This document shows positions 17,611 to 25,080 of a stretch of 64,000 nucleotides of DNA, piece after piece. Under the pieces are notes generated by a model. It did no database searches, was not told where the DNA came from, and saw only the letters and a program-made list of their open reading frames with translations. How positions within the stretch are numbered: the first letter of the stretch is position 1; each line of letters begins with the position of its first letter. The translations under genes were made by a program, and so were the position numbers. Source of the stretch: Halohasta litchfieldiae. Lineage in GTDB: Archaea > Halobacteriota > Halobacteria > Halobacteriales > Haloferacaceae. The stretch covers positions 2,170,001 to 2,234,000 of the forward strand of contig NZ_CP024845.1 of assembly GCF_002788215.1 (NCBI RefSeq). Reading direction: 5' to 3'.

Positions 17611-18129
17611 ATGGCAAACCCAACCGCAACCCTCGTGACGAACCACGGCGAGATCGTCGTCGAACTGTTCGAAGAGCGCGCCCCCAACACCGTCGGCAAC
17701 TTCATCGGTCTCGCAACCGGCTCGAAAGAGTGGACCGACCCCGAATCGGGCGACACCGTCGAAAACGAACCGCTGTACGACGACGTCATCTTCCACCGAA
17801 TCATCGAGGACTTCATGATTCAGGGTGGCGACCCAACCGGCACCGGCCGCGGCGGCCCCGGCTACCAGTTCGACGACGAGTTCCACGACGAACTCACTCA
17901 CGACAGCGCCGGCACGCTGTCGATGGCCAACTCCGGGCCAAACACCAACGGCTCGCAGTTCTTCATCACCCTTGATGCTACCCCGCACCTCGACGGCAAA
18001 CACTCCGTCTTCGGCGAAGTCATCGAAGGGATGGACACCGTCGAAGAGATCGGCTCGGTCCGAACTGACCGCAAAGACAAGCCACGCGACGAGGTCGTCC
18101 TCGAAACGGTCGACGTCGAGTGGAACTAG
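17611..18129 (+). CDS. Cyclophilin-type peptidyl-prolyl isomerase
   Basis: 172 residues, a minimal cytoplasmic cyclophilin that catalyses cis-trans isomerisation of proline peptide bonds and aids folding. The catalytic arginine motif FHRIIEDFMIQGGDPTGTG is present, as are SMANSGPNTNGSQFFIT and LDGKHSVFGEV. An acidic insertion (SKEWTDPESGDTVENEP) before the catalytic motif is common in haloarchaeal forms. No signal peptide is seen. The gene stands alone. Confidence 0.95.
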   Translation: MANPTATLVTNHGEIVVELFEERAPNTVGNFIGLATGSKEWTDPESGDTVENEPLYDDVIFHRIIEDFMIQGGDPTGTGRGGPGYQFDDEFHDELTHDSAGTLSMANSGPNTNGSQFFITLDATPHLDGKHSVFGEVIEGMDTVEEIGSVRTDRKDKPRDEVVLETVDVEWN

Positions 18130-18218
18130 TCGACCACCGCTCTCGCCGTTGACTCCTCGTTTGTGCTGTTTTACTAACTATACGTTCCGTTCTGTAACCG
18201 AGCGGTCAGTTTGCGGTC

Positions 18219-18229
18219 CGATATAAATA
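18219..18229 (+). promoter_or_regulatory. TATA box of the 18255 gene
   Basis: GATATAAATAC, 26-36 bases before the ATG at 18255. Confidence 0.6.
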
Positions 18230-18254
18230 CTTGCGACAACGCTTATCAGTGGCC

Positions 18255-18623
18255 ATGGTATATCTTACCATGGATAGTATGTTCGAGCAATTTTCCGGCG
18301 GCTACTACCTCGGGGAACTGTACGTTGAACCGCATGATTGCGACCGTGCGGTCATCCAGCGCGAAGACCACGAAGCGGTCAACGAGCAGCTGTATGCCGA
18401 CGGCGAGGGCGTCGAGCGGCTCGACGCGCCGCTCGTCATGAAGGTCGACAACACACACTTCCCAGTCCTCGGCGACGAGGGAGTCCCGTCGGGAACACTT
18501 GCAGTTCCGGCGGAGCTACTTGAGGAGGGGTCGGCGAGCAAGCGCGAGGTACTGTTGGCGAAGGCCAACCGGGCGATGGAACTCCTTCGCTACTCCGGCT
18601 GGCAGGCAGTAGCCGGCACCTAA
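18255..18623 (+). CDS. DUF5802-type haloarchaeal protein
   Basis: 122 residues from ATG 18255, which fits a leaderless transcript; an ATG at 18270 (MDSMFEQF) is the alternative. The region FEQFSGGYYLGELYVEPHD and the later AVIQREDHEAVNEQLYADGE match, from memory, a small haloarchaeal family labelled DUF5802. It is soluble and acidic, with an alpha-helical C-terminus (KREVLLAKANRAMELLRYSG). No known motif or function. A hairpin (18615-18644) covers its stop codon and may end the transcript. Confidence 0.75.
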   Translation: MVYLTMDSMFEQFSGGYYLGELYVEPHDCDRAVIQREDHEAVNEQLYADGEGVERLDAPLVMKVDNTHFPVLGDEGVPSGTLAVPAELLEEGSASKREVLLAKANRAMELLRYSGWQAVAGT

Positions 18624-18655
18624 CGGTCGACGTTAGTTGGTGCCTAACAGTCGAC
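18615..18655 (+). repeat. Hairpin and direct repeat at a gene 3' end
   Basis: GGCACCTAAC (18615-18624) pairs with GTTAG..GGTGCC (18632-18644) around the stop codon. In addition, CCTAACgGTCGAC is directly repeated as CCTAACaGTCGAC (18619-18631 and 18643-18655). It could act in 3' end formation. Confidence 0.4.
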
Positions 18656-18691
18656 CCAACGTTTCAAGTTCGCTGAACACCCCCTTGGAGT

Positions 18692-19597
18692 ATGCTTGAT
18701 GCACTGCTCGGACGGGCCGAACTCAAGGAACGTATCGAGGAGTTGACCGAGGAAAAACACCACTTAGAGCGACAGCTGGAGGCCGAATCCGAGCGGCGAG
18801 CCGACGCGGTCAGCGACCGGCAGGCGGCCGAAAAGCGAGTTAATCAGCTCGAAGACAAGATTACCGAACTCGAAGACCGCGTCGACCAAAGCGAGACGGC
18901 GACCGACCGATCCGTTCGAGGGACCGAATCGCTCCGTGGCGGTCGACTCGCCGAGATACTCGACCGACTCCGCTCGTTCAAGACCGGTCCCGAGGGCGCA
19001 CTGAGTGCCGTCATCGAGGGCGAGGACGCCTCGCTCCCCGACTCAGTGAGCGACGTGGCTGGCGACTGCGGACCGCTGGTTCGCGGCGTCGCCCCGACAA
19101 TCTACTACACTGACGACGCGGGACTGATTTCGGTGGCGCTTCGGCCACCGCTGCTGCCCGAGGCGTTCGTCGACTGGAACGATTCGTTCCGGGTCGACGA
19201 GGCGTGGTTCCGGCCGACTGGCACCCTCGTCTTCGGCGTGGTTCGGGCCGACGTGTTCGCGGTTGGTGTCTACGAGGGCACCGAACGCCTCGACTACGCG
19301 GGCTTCGAGTCCAACGTCAAATCAGACCACTCGAAGGGCGGCTTCTCACAGGATCGCTTCGAGAGAATCAGAAACGAACAGATCGACGACCATCTCGACG
19401 AGGCCCGCGAGCGACTGACCGACAAGATCGACGCTGTCGACCCCGACCGCGTCATCCTCACTGGTGAGCAGTCAATACTCACCCAGCTCGACGATCTTGC
19501 CGACCACACCGCCAGCACTGATGCCGGCGGCAAACCCGAGGCCGCCCTCGATCACGCCTTCTCGGACTTCTGGACAACCCGATTAGTCACGTTTTAA
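18692..19597 (+). CDS. Vms1/eRF1-like (VLRF1-type) protein, possible peptidyl-tRNA hydrolase
   Basis: 301 residues. The first 80 form an N-terminal coiled coil (KERIEELTEEKHHLERQLEA). The remainder has the eRF1 domain-2-like fold of the Vms1/ANKZF1 family, with the loop KSDHSKGGFSQDRFERIRNE, where GGFSQ occupies the place of the GGQ release-factor loop. Family members release peptides from tRNA on stalled ribosomes. The glutamine is retained, so activity is plausible. The protein is soluble. The assignment rests on the loop and overall layout. Confidence 0.72.
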   Translation: MLDALLGRAELKERIEELTEEKHHLERQLEAESERRADAVSDRQAAEKRVNQLEDKITELEDRVDQSETATDRSVRGTESLRGGRLAEILDRLRSFKTGPEGALSAVIEGEDASLPDSVSDVAGDCGPLVRGVAPTIYYTDDAGLISVALRPPLLPEAFVDWNDSFRVDEAWFRPTGTLVFGVVRADVFAVGVYEGTERLDYAGFESNVKSDHSKGGFSQDRFERIRNEQIDDHLDEARERLTDKIDAVDPDRVILTGEQSILTQLDDLADHTASTDAGGKPEAALDHAFSDFWTTRLVTF

Positions 19598-19646
19598 CTG
19601 TCTCTTTGAAACTCGTAGCCGTCGACTACTGTCGGTAGCTGTTCAC

Positions 19647-20069
19647 TCACCGAACGACCGTCACCGGCACCGGCGACCGTCGAACGACGGTTTCGGCGAC
19701 GCTGCCCAACAGAAGTCTAGCCGCGCCATCCCGGCCGTGGCTTCCCATGACGATCTCGTCGACCGCGTTGTCTTGAGCGAATGTGACGATCTCGCTTGCG
19801 GCTCGGCCGGACAGCAGTTCGGTGTCGACGAGTCGCTCCTCGCCAGCGATCTCGCGGGCCGTCTCGAACAGTTCGGTGGCTAGCGTCTCCTGTTCGTCGA
19901 GGACGTCGGCCGTCTCGCTCACGAGATCGTCCAAATTGCTAATGCCCGCCGCAGGGTTCAACACGTGGACGACGACCAAATCGGCGTCCGGAAACGTCTC
20001 GACAGCATACCGCAGTGCCTCCTTTGACTGCGGTGAGCCATCGAGTGGAACCAGTAGTCTCCGTGTCAT
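19647..20069 (-). CDS. Universal stress protein UspA family
   Basis: 140 residues from ATG 20069, which precedes TRRLLVPLDGSPQSKEALRY, the canonical UspA N-terminus; the longer upstream frame looks non-coding. The ATP-binding signature is MGSHGRDGAARLLLGSVAETVVRRSPVPV near the C-terminus, so it probably binds nucleotide as a dimer. It is a single-domain cytoplasmic stress protein. Its target process is unknown. Confidence 0.92.
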   Translation of the reverse strand: MTRRLLVPLDGSPQSKEALRYAVETFPDADLVVVHVLNPAAGISNLDDLVSETADVLDEQETLATELFETAREIAGEERLVDTELLSGRAASEIVTFAQDNAVDEIVMGSHGRDGAARLLLGSVAETVVRRSPVPVTVVR

Positions 20070-20243
20070 TGCATCCGTATTCAGATGCAGGCTACTAAAA
20101 TCACTGTGCCAGTTCAGATCGGAGTTTCGAAGGCCCGATGTCGGAGGACGGACGTCGACTGTGTAGTCCACACTGCATTCTGTGGTCCTACGTTGACAGC
20201 CAGAGCCGTCTCACTGCCGTCGTCCCGTTTGTGGGACACGACG

Positions 20244-21257
20244 CTATTCGAACTCCGTCTCTCGGAGGATGAACGGTCCCATCGCGAGGGTATGTTTGGC
20301 AACCGTTGCGATCCGTAGAATGAACACGATAAAGACGACAAACGGTGCCAGACTGAATGCGAAGCCAGCACTGGTCACCCAGACGAGATTGTCGACACCA
20401 AGCGTCGTGCCGTAGAGCGTGGTTGCGTCGATGAACATGAGAAACACACCGACTACCGCTAGTGCGGGCACCGAGATGTAGAGCAGTGCCCGTGAGAGAT
20501 TGATCAGCTCCCACTGAAAATACAGTGTCTTGAAATGTTCGCGCGCCTCGCCGAAGAACTTCAACAGCGAGAGCAGTTCGTCGAGCGCCTCGCTCGCCTC
20601 GCTTGACAGCGCTTCGCCGTGTCGGTGGCGTATCCGGCGGGCCGCATAGATTTTCCACGAGTAGTTGAAGTTGAGCGCTGCGGCCATCACATCGAACTTC
20701 CCGAACTGTGCGCCGTCGAGTTCGTTCCTCACTGTCTCCGCGTTCCGTGTGACGTCGTCGACGAACCCTTCGACCAGTTCGGTACGATCCGCATCATGGT
20801 CGGCCACCATTGCCTCGGTGAGTCGGGTGGCTCGGTCTTCGATTCCGCTGACGAGCTCAGCGAGGAACGCCGCGGGCTCCGGCTCACTGACACCGACCCC
20901 GAGTTTCGATTCGACATCGGTTTGGAACTCCATTGCCTCCTGCATTCGATCCCGCTGGTCGCCGACAGCACCGAGTTCCTGTGAGAGCACGAGCTGGTTG
21001 ATCGTGACGACGATAGATGTACCAGTGATAATCGCGCCGATGAACGGCGAAAATAGCCATCTGAGACCCGTTTCGGTGGCCGCGATCTGGCGGAGGGAAG
21101 CCAGTCCAAGCTGACTCGCAACGACGAGGAGACAGAACACTGCGCCGAGGATGACTGCAACCAGAAGCCATCGGTTGACATGGATCAGCAGGGACATCCA
21201 GTAGTTGCTGCCTTCAGTCCGCTGTTCGAGACGATCACTCGGCGTTGACTCGCTCAT
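20244..21257 (-). CDS. Four-helix membrane protein, copy A of a paralogous pair
   Basis: 337 residues with two N-terminal membrane segments (about 30-52 and 70-90), a long cytoplasmic helical middle, and two C-terminal membrane segments (about 250-275 and 295-320). The second helix ends in IVVTINQLVLSQELGAVG. The middle contains GEAREHFKTLYFQWEL. The gene at 34109-35119 encodes a clear homologue sharing the same two signatures and the same layout. No known family is recognised; the arrangement recalls a channel or a sensor with a helical core. A lone gene on the minus strand between the stress protein and PspA. Confidence 0.7.
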   Translation of the reverse strand: MSESTPSDRLEQRTEGSNYWMSLLIHVNRWLLVAVILGAVFCLLVVASQLGLASLRQIAATETGLRWLFSPFIGAIITGTSIVVTINQLVLSQELGAVGDQRDRMQEAMEFQTDVESKLGVGVSEPEPAAFLAELVSGIEDRATRLTEAMVADHDADRTELVEGFVDDVTRNAETVRNELDGAQFGKFDVMAAALNFNYSWKIYAARRIRHRHGEALSSEASEALDELLSLLKFFGEAREHFKTLYFQWELINLSRALLYISVPALAVVGVFLMFIDATTLYGTTLGVDNLVWVTSAGFAFSLAPFVVFIVFILRIATVAKHTLAMGPFILRETEFE

Positions 21258-21344
21258 CCGGTGTCGCTACCGACGGGCGAGACCCCCAAAACAGTCCGGA
21301 GCCTTCGGACTGAGGGACAGTCGACAGTGCTGGCCAGTCGAGCG

Positions 21345-22193
21345 TTACGACTTGTCGTCTTTGAGTTCGTCCAGCTCGGCTTCGACCTCAGCGTCTTCGA
21401 GTTCGGCATCCACGTCGACGTCGCCGTCGGCGTTCAGTTCCTCGTCGAGGTCGGTCGACTCCTCGGTGTCGGTCTCCGGTTCTTCCTCGGCGGGTGCTTT
21501 CCCCATCTCGGCTTTCAGCGTGTCGAGTTCGGAGTCGACCTCCCGGCTTGAGGAGAGCTCTTCGAGTTCGCGGTCGATGCTGTCCTTATCCGAGAGGGCG
21601 TCCTCGAAGGCACCCGAATCCTCCAGTTCGTCCATCGCTTCCGAGCGGGCCTCCATCTCGTCGGTCTGCTCCTCGGCGCGCTCGATAGAGCGGGCGACAT
21701 CGTCCATCTCGTCGCCAACGCCGGTCATCGCTTCCGAGACGCGCGTGGAGGCTTCGGCGGCCTCGTAGCGCGCCTTCATGGTTTCCTTTTTGGTTCGGAA
21801 CTCCTCGATGCGACCCTGGAGTTTGTTCTTTTTCTCGACGAGGTTGTCCTGTGTATCCTGGAGATTGGCGATCTGTCCCTCCAATTCCTCGATCTGGGAC
21901 ATCTTTGATTTCTTCTTTTCGAGTGCCTGGCGGGCGAGGTCGTCACGGTCCTGCTGGACGGCCTCGCGGGCCTGACTGTTGTGTTTCTCGACGTTCTCTT
22001 CGAGCCTGCGTTTCTGGATCTCCAGTCGCTTTTTCTGGGTCGTCAGGTCCGCAATTCCCTGTTTGACGTCCTGGAGTTCGTCACGCATCTTCTCGTAGGA
22101 GTAGTCGAGCGACTCGCCGGGGTCCTCCGACCGGTTGAGCAACGCGTTGATTTTCGACCGGATGACGTAGGAGGTGCGCGAAAGGATTCCCAT
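21345..22193 (-). CDS. pspA: PspA/IM30 family membrane-stress protein
   Basis: 282 residues. The N-terminus MGILSRTSYVIRSKINALLN, then EDPGESLDYSYEKMRDEL, is the PspA/Vipp1 start; a long helical hairpin with many Lys/Glu/Gln heptads follows to about residue 200. The last 70 residues are a very acidic Glu/Asp tail (DTEESTDLDEELNADGD), a haloarchaeal extension. Proteins of this family coat and protect the cytoplasmic membrane by forming large oligomers. It lies 87 bases upstream of the preceding membrane-protein gene on the same strand. Confidence 0.93.
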   Translation of the reverse strand: MGILSRTSYVIRSKINALLNRSEDPGESLDYSYEKMRDELQDVKQGIADLTTQKKRLEIQKRRLEENVEKHNSQAREAVQQDRDDLARQALEKKKSKMSQIEELEGQIANLQDTQDNLVEKKNKLQGRIEEFRTKKETMKARYEAAEASTRVSEAMTGVGDEMDDVARSIERAEEQTDEMEARSEAMDELEDSGAFEDALSDKDSIDRELEELSSSREVDSELDTLKAEMGKAPAEEEPETDTEESTDLDEELNADGDVDVDAELEDAEVEAELDELKDDKS

Positions 22194-22331
22194 AGCCGCC
22201 TTTGGGACACACGGGGCTTAAATCCTCATACAGTCGATAGCTTTCAGCGCCGATTTCGCCGCCAATCACACCTCCCATCCTCTGTGACTATTGAAAAAAC
22301 CGACAGGATGAGAAATGATTTACACGATGAG

Positions 22332-22347
22332 TACTCAGTACTGAGTA
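22332..22347. promoter_or_regulatory. Perfect 16-bp palindrome before the repeat-peptide gene
   Basis: TACTCAGTACTGAGTA is fully self-complementary. It ends 13 bases before the ATG at 22361 and lies just after a TATA-like string (GATTTACA, about 22317-22324), so it would cover the transcription start of a leaderless mRNA. This is the placement of a repressor operator. Confidence 0.5.
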
Positions 22348-22360
22348 AATACTTCGAGTC

Positions 22361-22663
22361 ATGAACGAGACAGAAGAGTTTGACATCGTCGAGGAAAGCG
22401 ACAGCGAGAAGGAACGGAAGGCCGCTGGCCCGTACGGCGATGACGGCATTGTCGAGGAAAGCGAGTCGGATAAAGAACGCAGAGCAGCCGGTCCGTACGG
22501 TGACACGGGCGTCGTTACCGAGAGCGACACCGACGACAATGCGAAGTCGAACGAACCGTACGGTGACGACCTCGTCGAAGAGCGTGACACCGATGACAAC
22601 GCGAAGTCAAACGAGCCGTATGGCGACGAGTTCGTCGACGAACCCATCGAAGACGGCGCGTAG
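22361..22663 (+). CDS. Acidic tandem-repeat peptide of unknown function
   Basis: 100 residues built almost wholly from four tandem units of about 20-22 residues. Each has the pattern (V/I)-(V/E)-E-(S/R)-D-(S/T)-(E/D) followed by a charged stretch and the box PYGDD/PYGDE. Units 1-2 share KERKAAGPYGDD-like sequence; units 3-4 share DDNAKSNEPYGDD-like sequence, so the array grew by two rounds of duplication. It has no signal peptide or hydrophobic segment and is very acidic. It starts 167 bases from the divergent pspA gene. The opposite strand is also open (22288-22827), but its product has no recognisable character. Confidence 0.6.
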   Translation: MNETEEFDIVEESDSEKERKAAGPYGDDGIVEESESDKERRAAGPYGDTGVVTESDTDDNAKSNEPYGDDLVEERDTDDNAKSNEPYGDEFVDEPIEDGA

Positions 22664-22758
22664 TCGGCACCACGCGATTGAATCGGCTGTTGGTTTCGTT
22701 TGAACCGGATTGGTCGACCGCAAAAACAGCCATCACTGGCAGGCCCCTCGGTCGGACA

Positions 22759-22926
22759 ATGGCCAAGCGTATCTACAGTATCGACGCGATGCGGATCGTT
22801 GCGATGCTGTTTGTGGTCATGATTCACACCGACCCGTTTGCGGGTGTCACCGAGTACGGGAACATGATCACGTTCGTCATCAAAACCACCGGCCGGTTCG
22901 CGGTGCCATTCTTTTTCATTACGTCG
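22759..22926 (+). pseudogene. Acyltransferase-3 family gene, 5' fragment, split by insertion sequences
   Basis: The first 56 codons read MAKRIYSIDAMRIVAMLFVV followed by HTDPFAG and a second hydrophobic segment ending FFFITS, the typical start of a multi-pass acyltransferase-3 (OafA/NodX-like) protein, including the conserved histidine in VMIHTDPF. The frame then enters the insertion sequence and stops six codons later (GVIE*). The remaining gene resumes in the same frame at 25081. Without the 2,154-bp insert the product would be 370 residues, a normal length, so disruption appears recent. Confidence 0.85.
22920..22926. repeat. Target-site duplication, left copy
   Basis: TACGTCG directly precedes the left end of insertion copy 1. 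The same 7-mer recurs at 23996-24002 (between the copies) and at 25074-25080 (after copy 2). Confidence 0.85.
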
Positions 22927-23995
22927 GAGGGTGTCATAGAATAGTTCTCATAGCGTGATGACGGTGCTTCCTGGATTGTCTCCGCGTTCGTCGTTGGTGA
23001 TCGCAATAACGAGACGAAGGCACAGCGCGAGGAACACTTGTGCTCGTGCGTGGACGCGGCCTCGGGCGCGAACGTGCCCGAGGCCGCAGTCCTTGACGGC
23101 GTCGTTGGTTCGTTCGACTCCACTCCGGCGGTTGTACGTCTCGTCTAGCGTCGATTGCTTCAGCTGAACGTCCTCGCTGTGTTCGTCGATGCGGGCTTCG
23201 ACCCTGTACTCGATGTCTTTCGGATCGTCGGTGTTTCGTGCGTTGTACGGAGCGACTGGCACGACCCCTGCGGCCAGCAGGTGGTCGTGCCAGCCGAGCG
23301 TGTCGTAGGCGCTGTCTCCAAGCATCCAGATCGGTTTCTCGACGGCGAGCGCGTCACACGTGACGCGCATCGCCGTCTCCTCTGGCGCTTGCTTGCTCTC
23401 GGTGAACTCCGCGGCAATCGGGATCTTTTGCCCGGTCGAGACGATCGTACAGCCGTAGCCGTGGTAGTACTCTTCGGCGGTTGGATCGTAGCCTTTCGAC
23501 GCGTCTTGGTCGGCGGGCATCGTCCTCACGTCGGTGGAATCGATGGAGTAGGTCAAGTCGAGCAGGCCGCGGCAGGCGGCCTGCTCGACGAGGCGGTCGA
23601 AGACCTCGTCGACGACGTGTTCGAGGTCGGTGAGGAAGCGATCGACCGCGTCTCTCGACGGCGGTCGATCGAAGCCACAGCTGAGCCAGACGACCGTGTT
23701 CTGGAGTTCTCGCGTGACTGGACGGATGCCGTAGACGTTCTTGTAGTAGCAGTGCAGGAACGCTCGGAAGAGTGCTGGTGGGTGATGATCTCGTGTTCGC
23801 CCCCGGCGAGCGGGGGCGAACACATCGAATTCTTCGAGAAAGTCGAACTCAAGATGCTCGAACAACGCGAGCGTCTCGGTCGCCATTACATTGAAGAACT
23901 CGTCGATAGAAGTCTCCTCTTGCAGGATGCTGGCGCTCGTAGACACAGTTCCAACATCCTGCGTCTTCGTGTGTGACGCTTTCTATGACACCCTC
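22927..23995 (-). mobile_element. IS5-like insertion sequence, copy 1 (1,069 bp)
   Basis: The ends are perfect 15-bp terminal inverted repeats (GAGGGTGTCATAGAA at the left, its complement at the right). It encodes one transposase on the minus strand and is flanked by the 7-bp duplication TACGTCG. The size, 15-bp ends and 7-bp duplication agree with what I recall for the haloarchaeal ISH11 type; the exact name needs a database match. Copy 2 follows after only the 7-bp duplication and appears identical. Confidence 0.9.
22948..23946 (-). CDS. Transposase, IS5-like (copy 1)
   Basis: 332 residues with a DDE/RNase-H-like transposase layout: an N-terminal DNA-binding half (HPPALFRAFLHCYYKNVYGI), the first catalytic aspartate in YSIDSTDV, the second in WMLGDSAYDTLGWHDHL, and the glutamate in RRSGVERTNDAVKDCGLGH. 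It moves the element by cut-and-paste. The frame is intact, starts near the right end of the element and ends 21 bases inside the left end. The upstream ATG is used; an internal ATG 20 codons later (MATETLALFEH) is possible. The translated product is identical to that of copy 2. Confidence 0.93.
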   Translation of the reverse strand: MSTSASILQEETSIDEFFNVMATETLALFEHLEFDFLEEFDVFAPARRGRTRDHHPPALFRAFLHCYYKNVYGIRPVTRELQNTVVWLSCGFDRPPSRDAVDRFLTDLEHVVDEVFDRLVEQAACRGLLDLTYSIDSTDVRTMPADQDASKGYDPTAEEYYHGYGCTIVSTGQKIPIAAEFTESKQAPEETAMRVTCDALAVEKPIWMLGDSAYDTLGWHDHLLAAGVVPVAPYNARNTDDPKDIEYRVEARIDEHSEDVQLKQSTLDETYNRRSGVERTNDAVKDCGLGHVRARGRVHARAQVFLALCLRLVIAITNDERGDNPGSTVITL

Positions 23996-24002
23996 TACGT
24001 CG
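23996..24002. repeat. Target-site duplication between the two insertion copies
   Basis: TACGTCG is the only sequence between the right end of copy 1 and the left end of copy 2. It is the middle member of three copies of the target. Confidence 0.85.
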
Positions 24003-25071
24003 GAGGGTGTCATAGAATAGTTCTCATAGCGTGATGACGGTGCTTCCTGGATTGTCTCCGCGTTCGTCGTTGGTGATCGCAATAACGAGACGAAGGCACA
24101 GCGCGAGGAACACTTGTGCTCGTGCGTGGACGCGGCCTCGGGCGCGAACGTGCCCGAGGCCGCAGTCCTTGACGGCGTCGTTGGTTCGTTCGACTCCACT
24201 CCGGCGGTTGTACGTCTCGTCTAGCGTCGATTGCTTCAGCTGAACGTCCTCGCTGTGTTCGTCGATGCGGGCTTCGACCCTGTACTCGATGTCTTTCGGA
24301 TCGTCGGTGTTTCGTGCGTTGTACGGAGCGACTGGCACGACCCCTGCGGCCAGCAGGTGGTCGTGCCAGCCGAGCGTGTCGTAGGCGCTGTCTCCAAGCA
24401 TCCAGATCGGTTTCTCGACGGCGAGCGCGTCACACGTGACGCGCATCGCCGTCTCCTCTGGCGCTTGCTTGCTCTCGGTGAACTCCGCGGCAATCGGGAT
24501 CTTTTGCCCGGTCGAGACGATCGTACAGCCGTAGCCGTGGTAGTACTCTTCGGCGGTTGGATCGTAGCCTTTCGACGCGTCTTGGTCGGCGGGCATCGTC
24601 CTCACGTCGGTGGAATCGATGGAGTAGGTCAAGTCGAGCAGGCCGCGGCAGGCGGCCTGCTCGACGAGGCGGTCGAAGACCTCGTCGACGACGTGTTCGA
24701 GGTCGGTGAGGAAGCGATCGACCGCGTCTCTCGACGGCGGTCGATCGAAGCCACAGCTGAGCCAGACGACCGTGTTCTGGAGTTCTCGCGTGACTGGACG
24801 GATGCCGTAGACGTTCTTGTAGTAGCAGTGCAGGAACGCTCGGAAGAGTGCTGGTGGGTGATGATCTCGTGTTCGCCCCCGGCGAGCGGGGGCGAACACA
24901 TCGAATTCTTCGAGAAAGTCGAACTCAAGATGCTCGAACAACGCGAGCGTCTCGGTCGCCATTACATTGAAGAACTCGTCGATAGAAGTCTCCTCTTGCA
25001 GGATGCTGGCGCTCGTAGACACAGTTCCAACATCCTGCGTCTTCGTGTGTGACGCTTTCTATGACACCCTC
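24003..25071 (-). mobile_element. IS5-like insertion sequence, copy 2 (1,069 bp)
   Basis: Same length, same 15-bp terminal inverted repeats and same transposase translation as copy 1, in the same orientation. On its right an extra TC (25072-25073) separates the terminal repeat from the third TACGTCG, a 2-bp deviation not seen at the copy 1 junction. Confidence 0.9.
24024..25022 (-). CDS. Transposase, IS5-like (copy 2)
   Basis: 332 residues, identical in translation to the transposase at 22948-23946, with all three catalytic acidic positions (DSTD, GDSAYD, GVERTND) intact. Both copies therefore look active. The complete lack of differences between the copies, including overlapping frames on the other strand, points to very recent duplication. 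Confidence 0.93.
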   Translation of the reverse strand: MSTSASILQEETSIDEFFNVMATETLALFEHLEFDFLEEFDVFAPARRGRTRDHHPPALFRAFLHCYYKNVYGIRPVTRELQNTVVWLSCGFDRPPSRDAVDRFLTDLEHVVDEVFDRLVEQAACRGLLDLTYSIDSTDVRTMPADQDASKGYDPTAEEYYHGYGCTIVSTGQKIPIAAEFTESKQAPEETAMRVTCDALAVEKPIWMLGDSAYDTLGWHDHLLAAGVVPVAPYNARNTDDPKDIEYRVEARIDEHSEDVQLKQSTLDETYNRRSGVERTNDAVKDCGLGHVRARGRVHARAQVFLALCLRLVIAITNDERGDNPGSTVITL

Positions 25072-25073
25072 TC

Positions 25074-25080
25074 TACGTCG
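25074..25080. repeat. Target-site duplication, right copy
   Basis: Third copy of TACGTCG. The acyltransferase frame continues directly after it with GGC TAC TTT. Confidence 0.8.

Noticed and set aside
22288-22827. 179-residue minus-strand frame over the repeat-peptide gene
   Set aside because: It is a Ser/Pro/Tyr-rich mirror of the tandem repeat; the plus-strand frame has the haloarchaeal acidic character, a promoter-like upstream region and a sensible length.
23155-23976. 273-residue plus-strand frame inside the insertion sequence (repeated at 24231-25052)
   Set aside because: It is antisense to the transposase, which has clear catalytic motifs; the antisense product has none.
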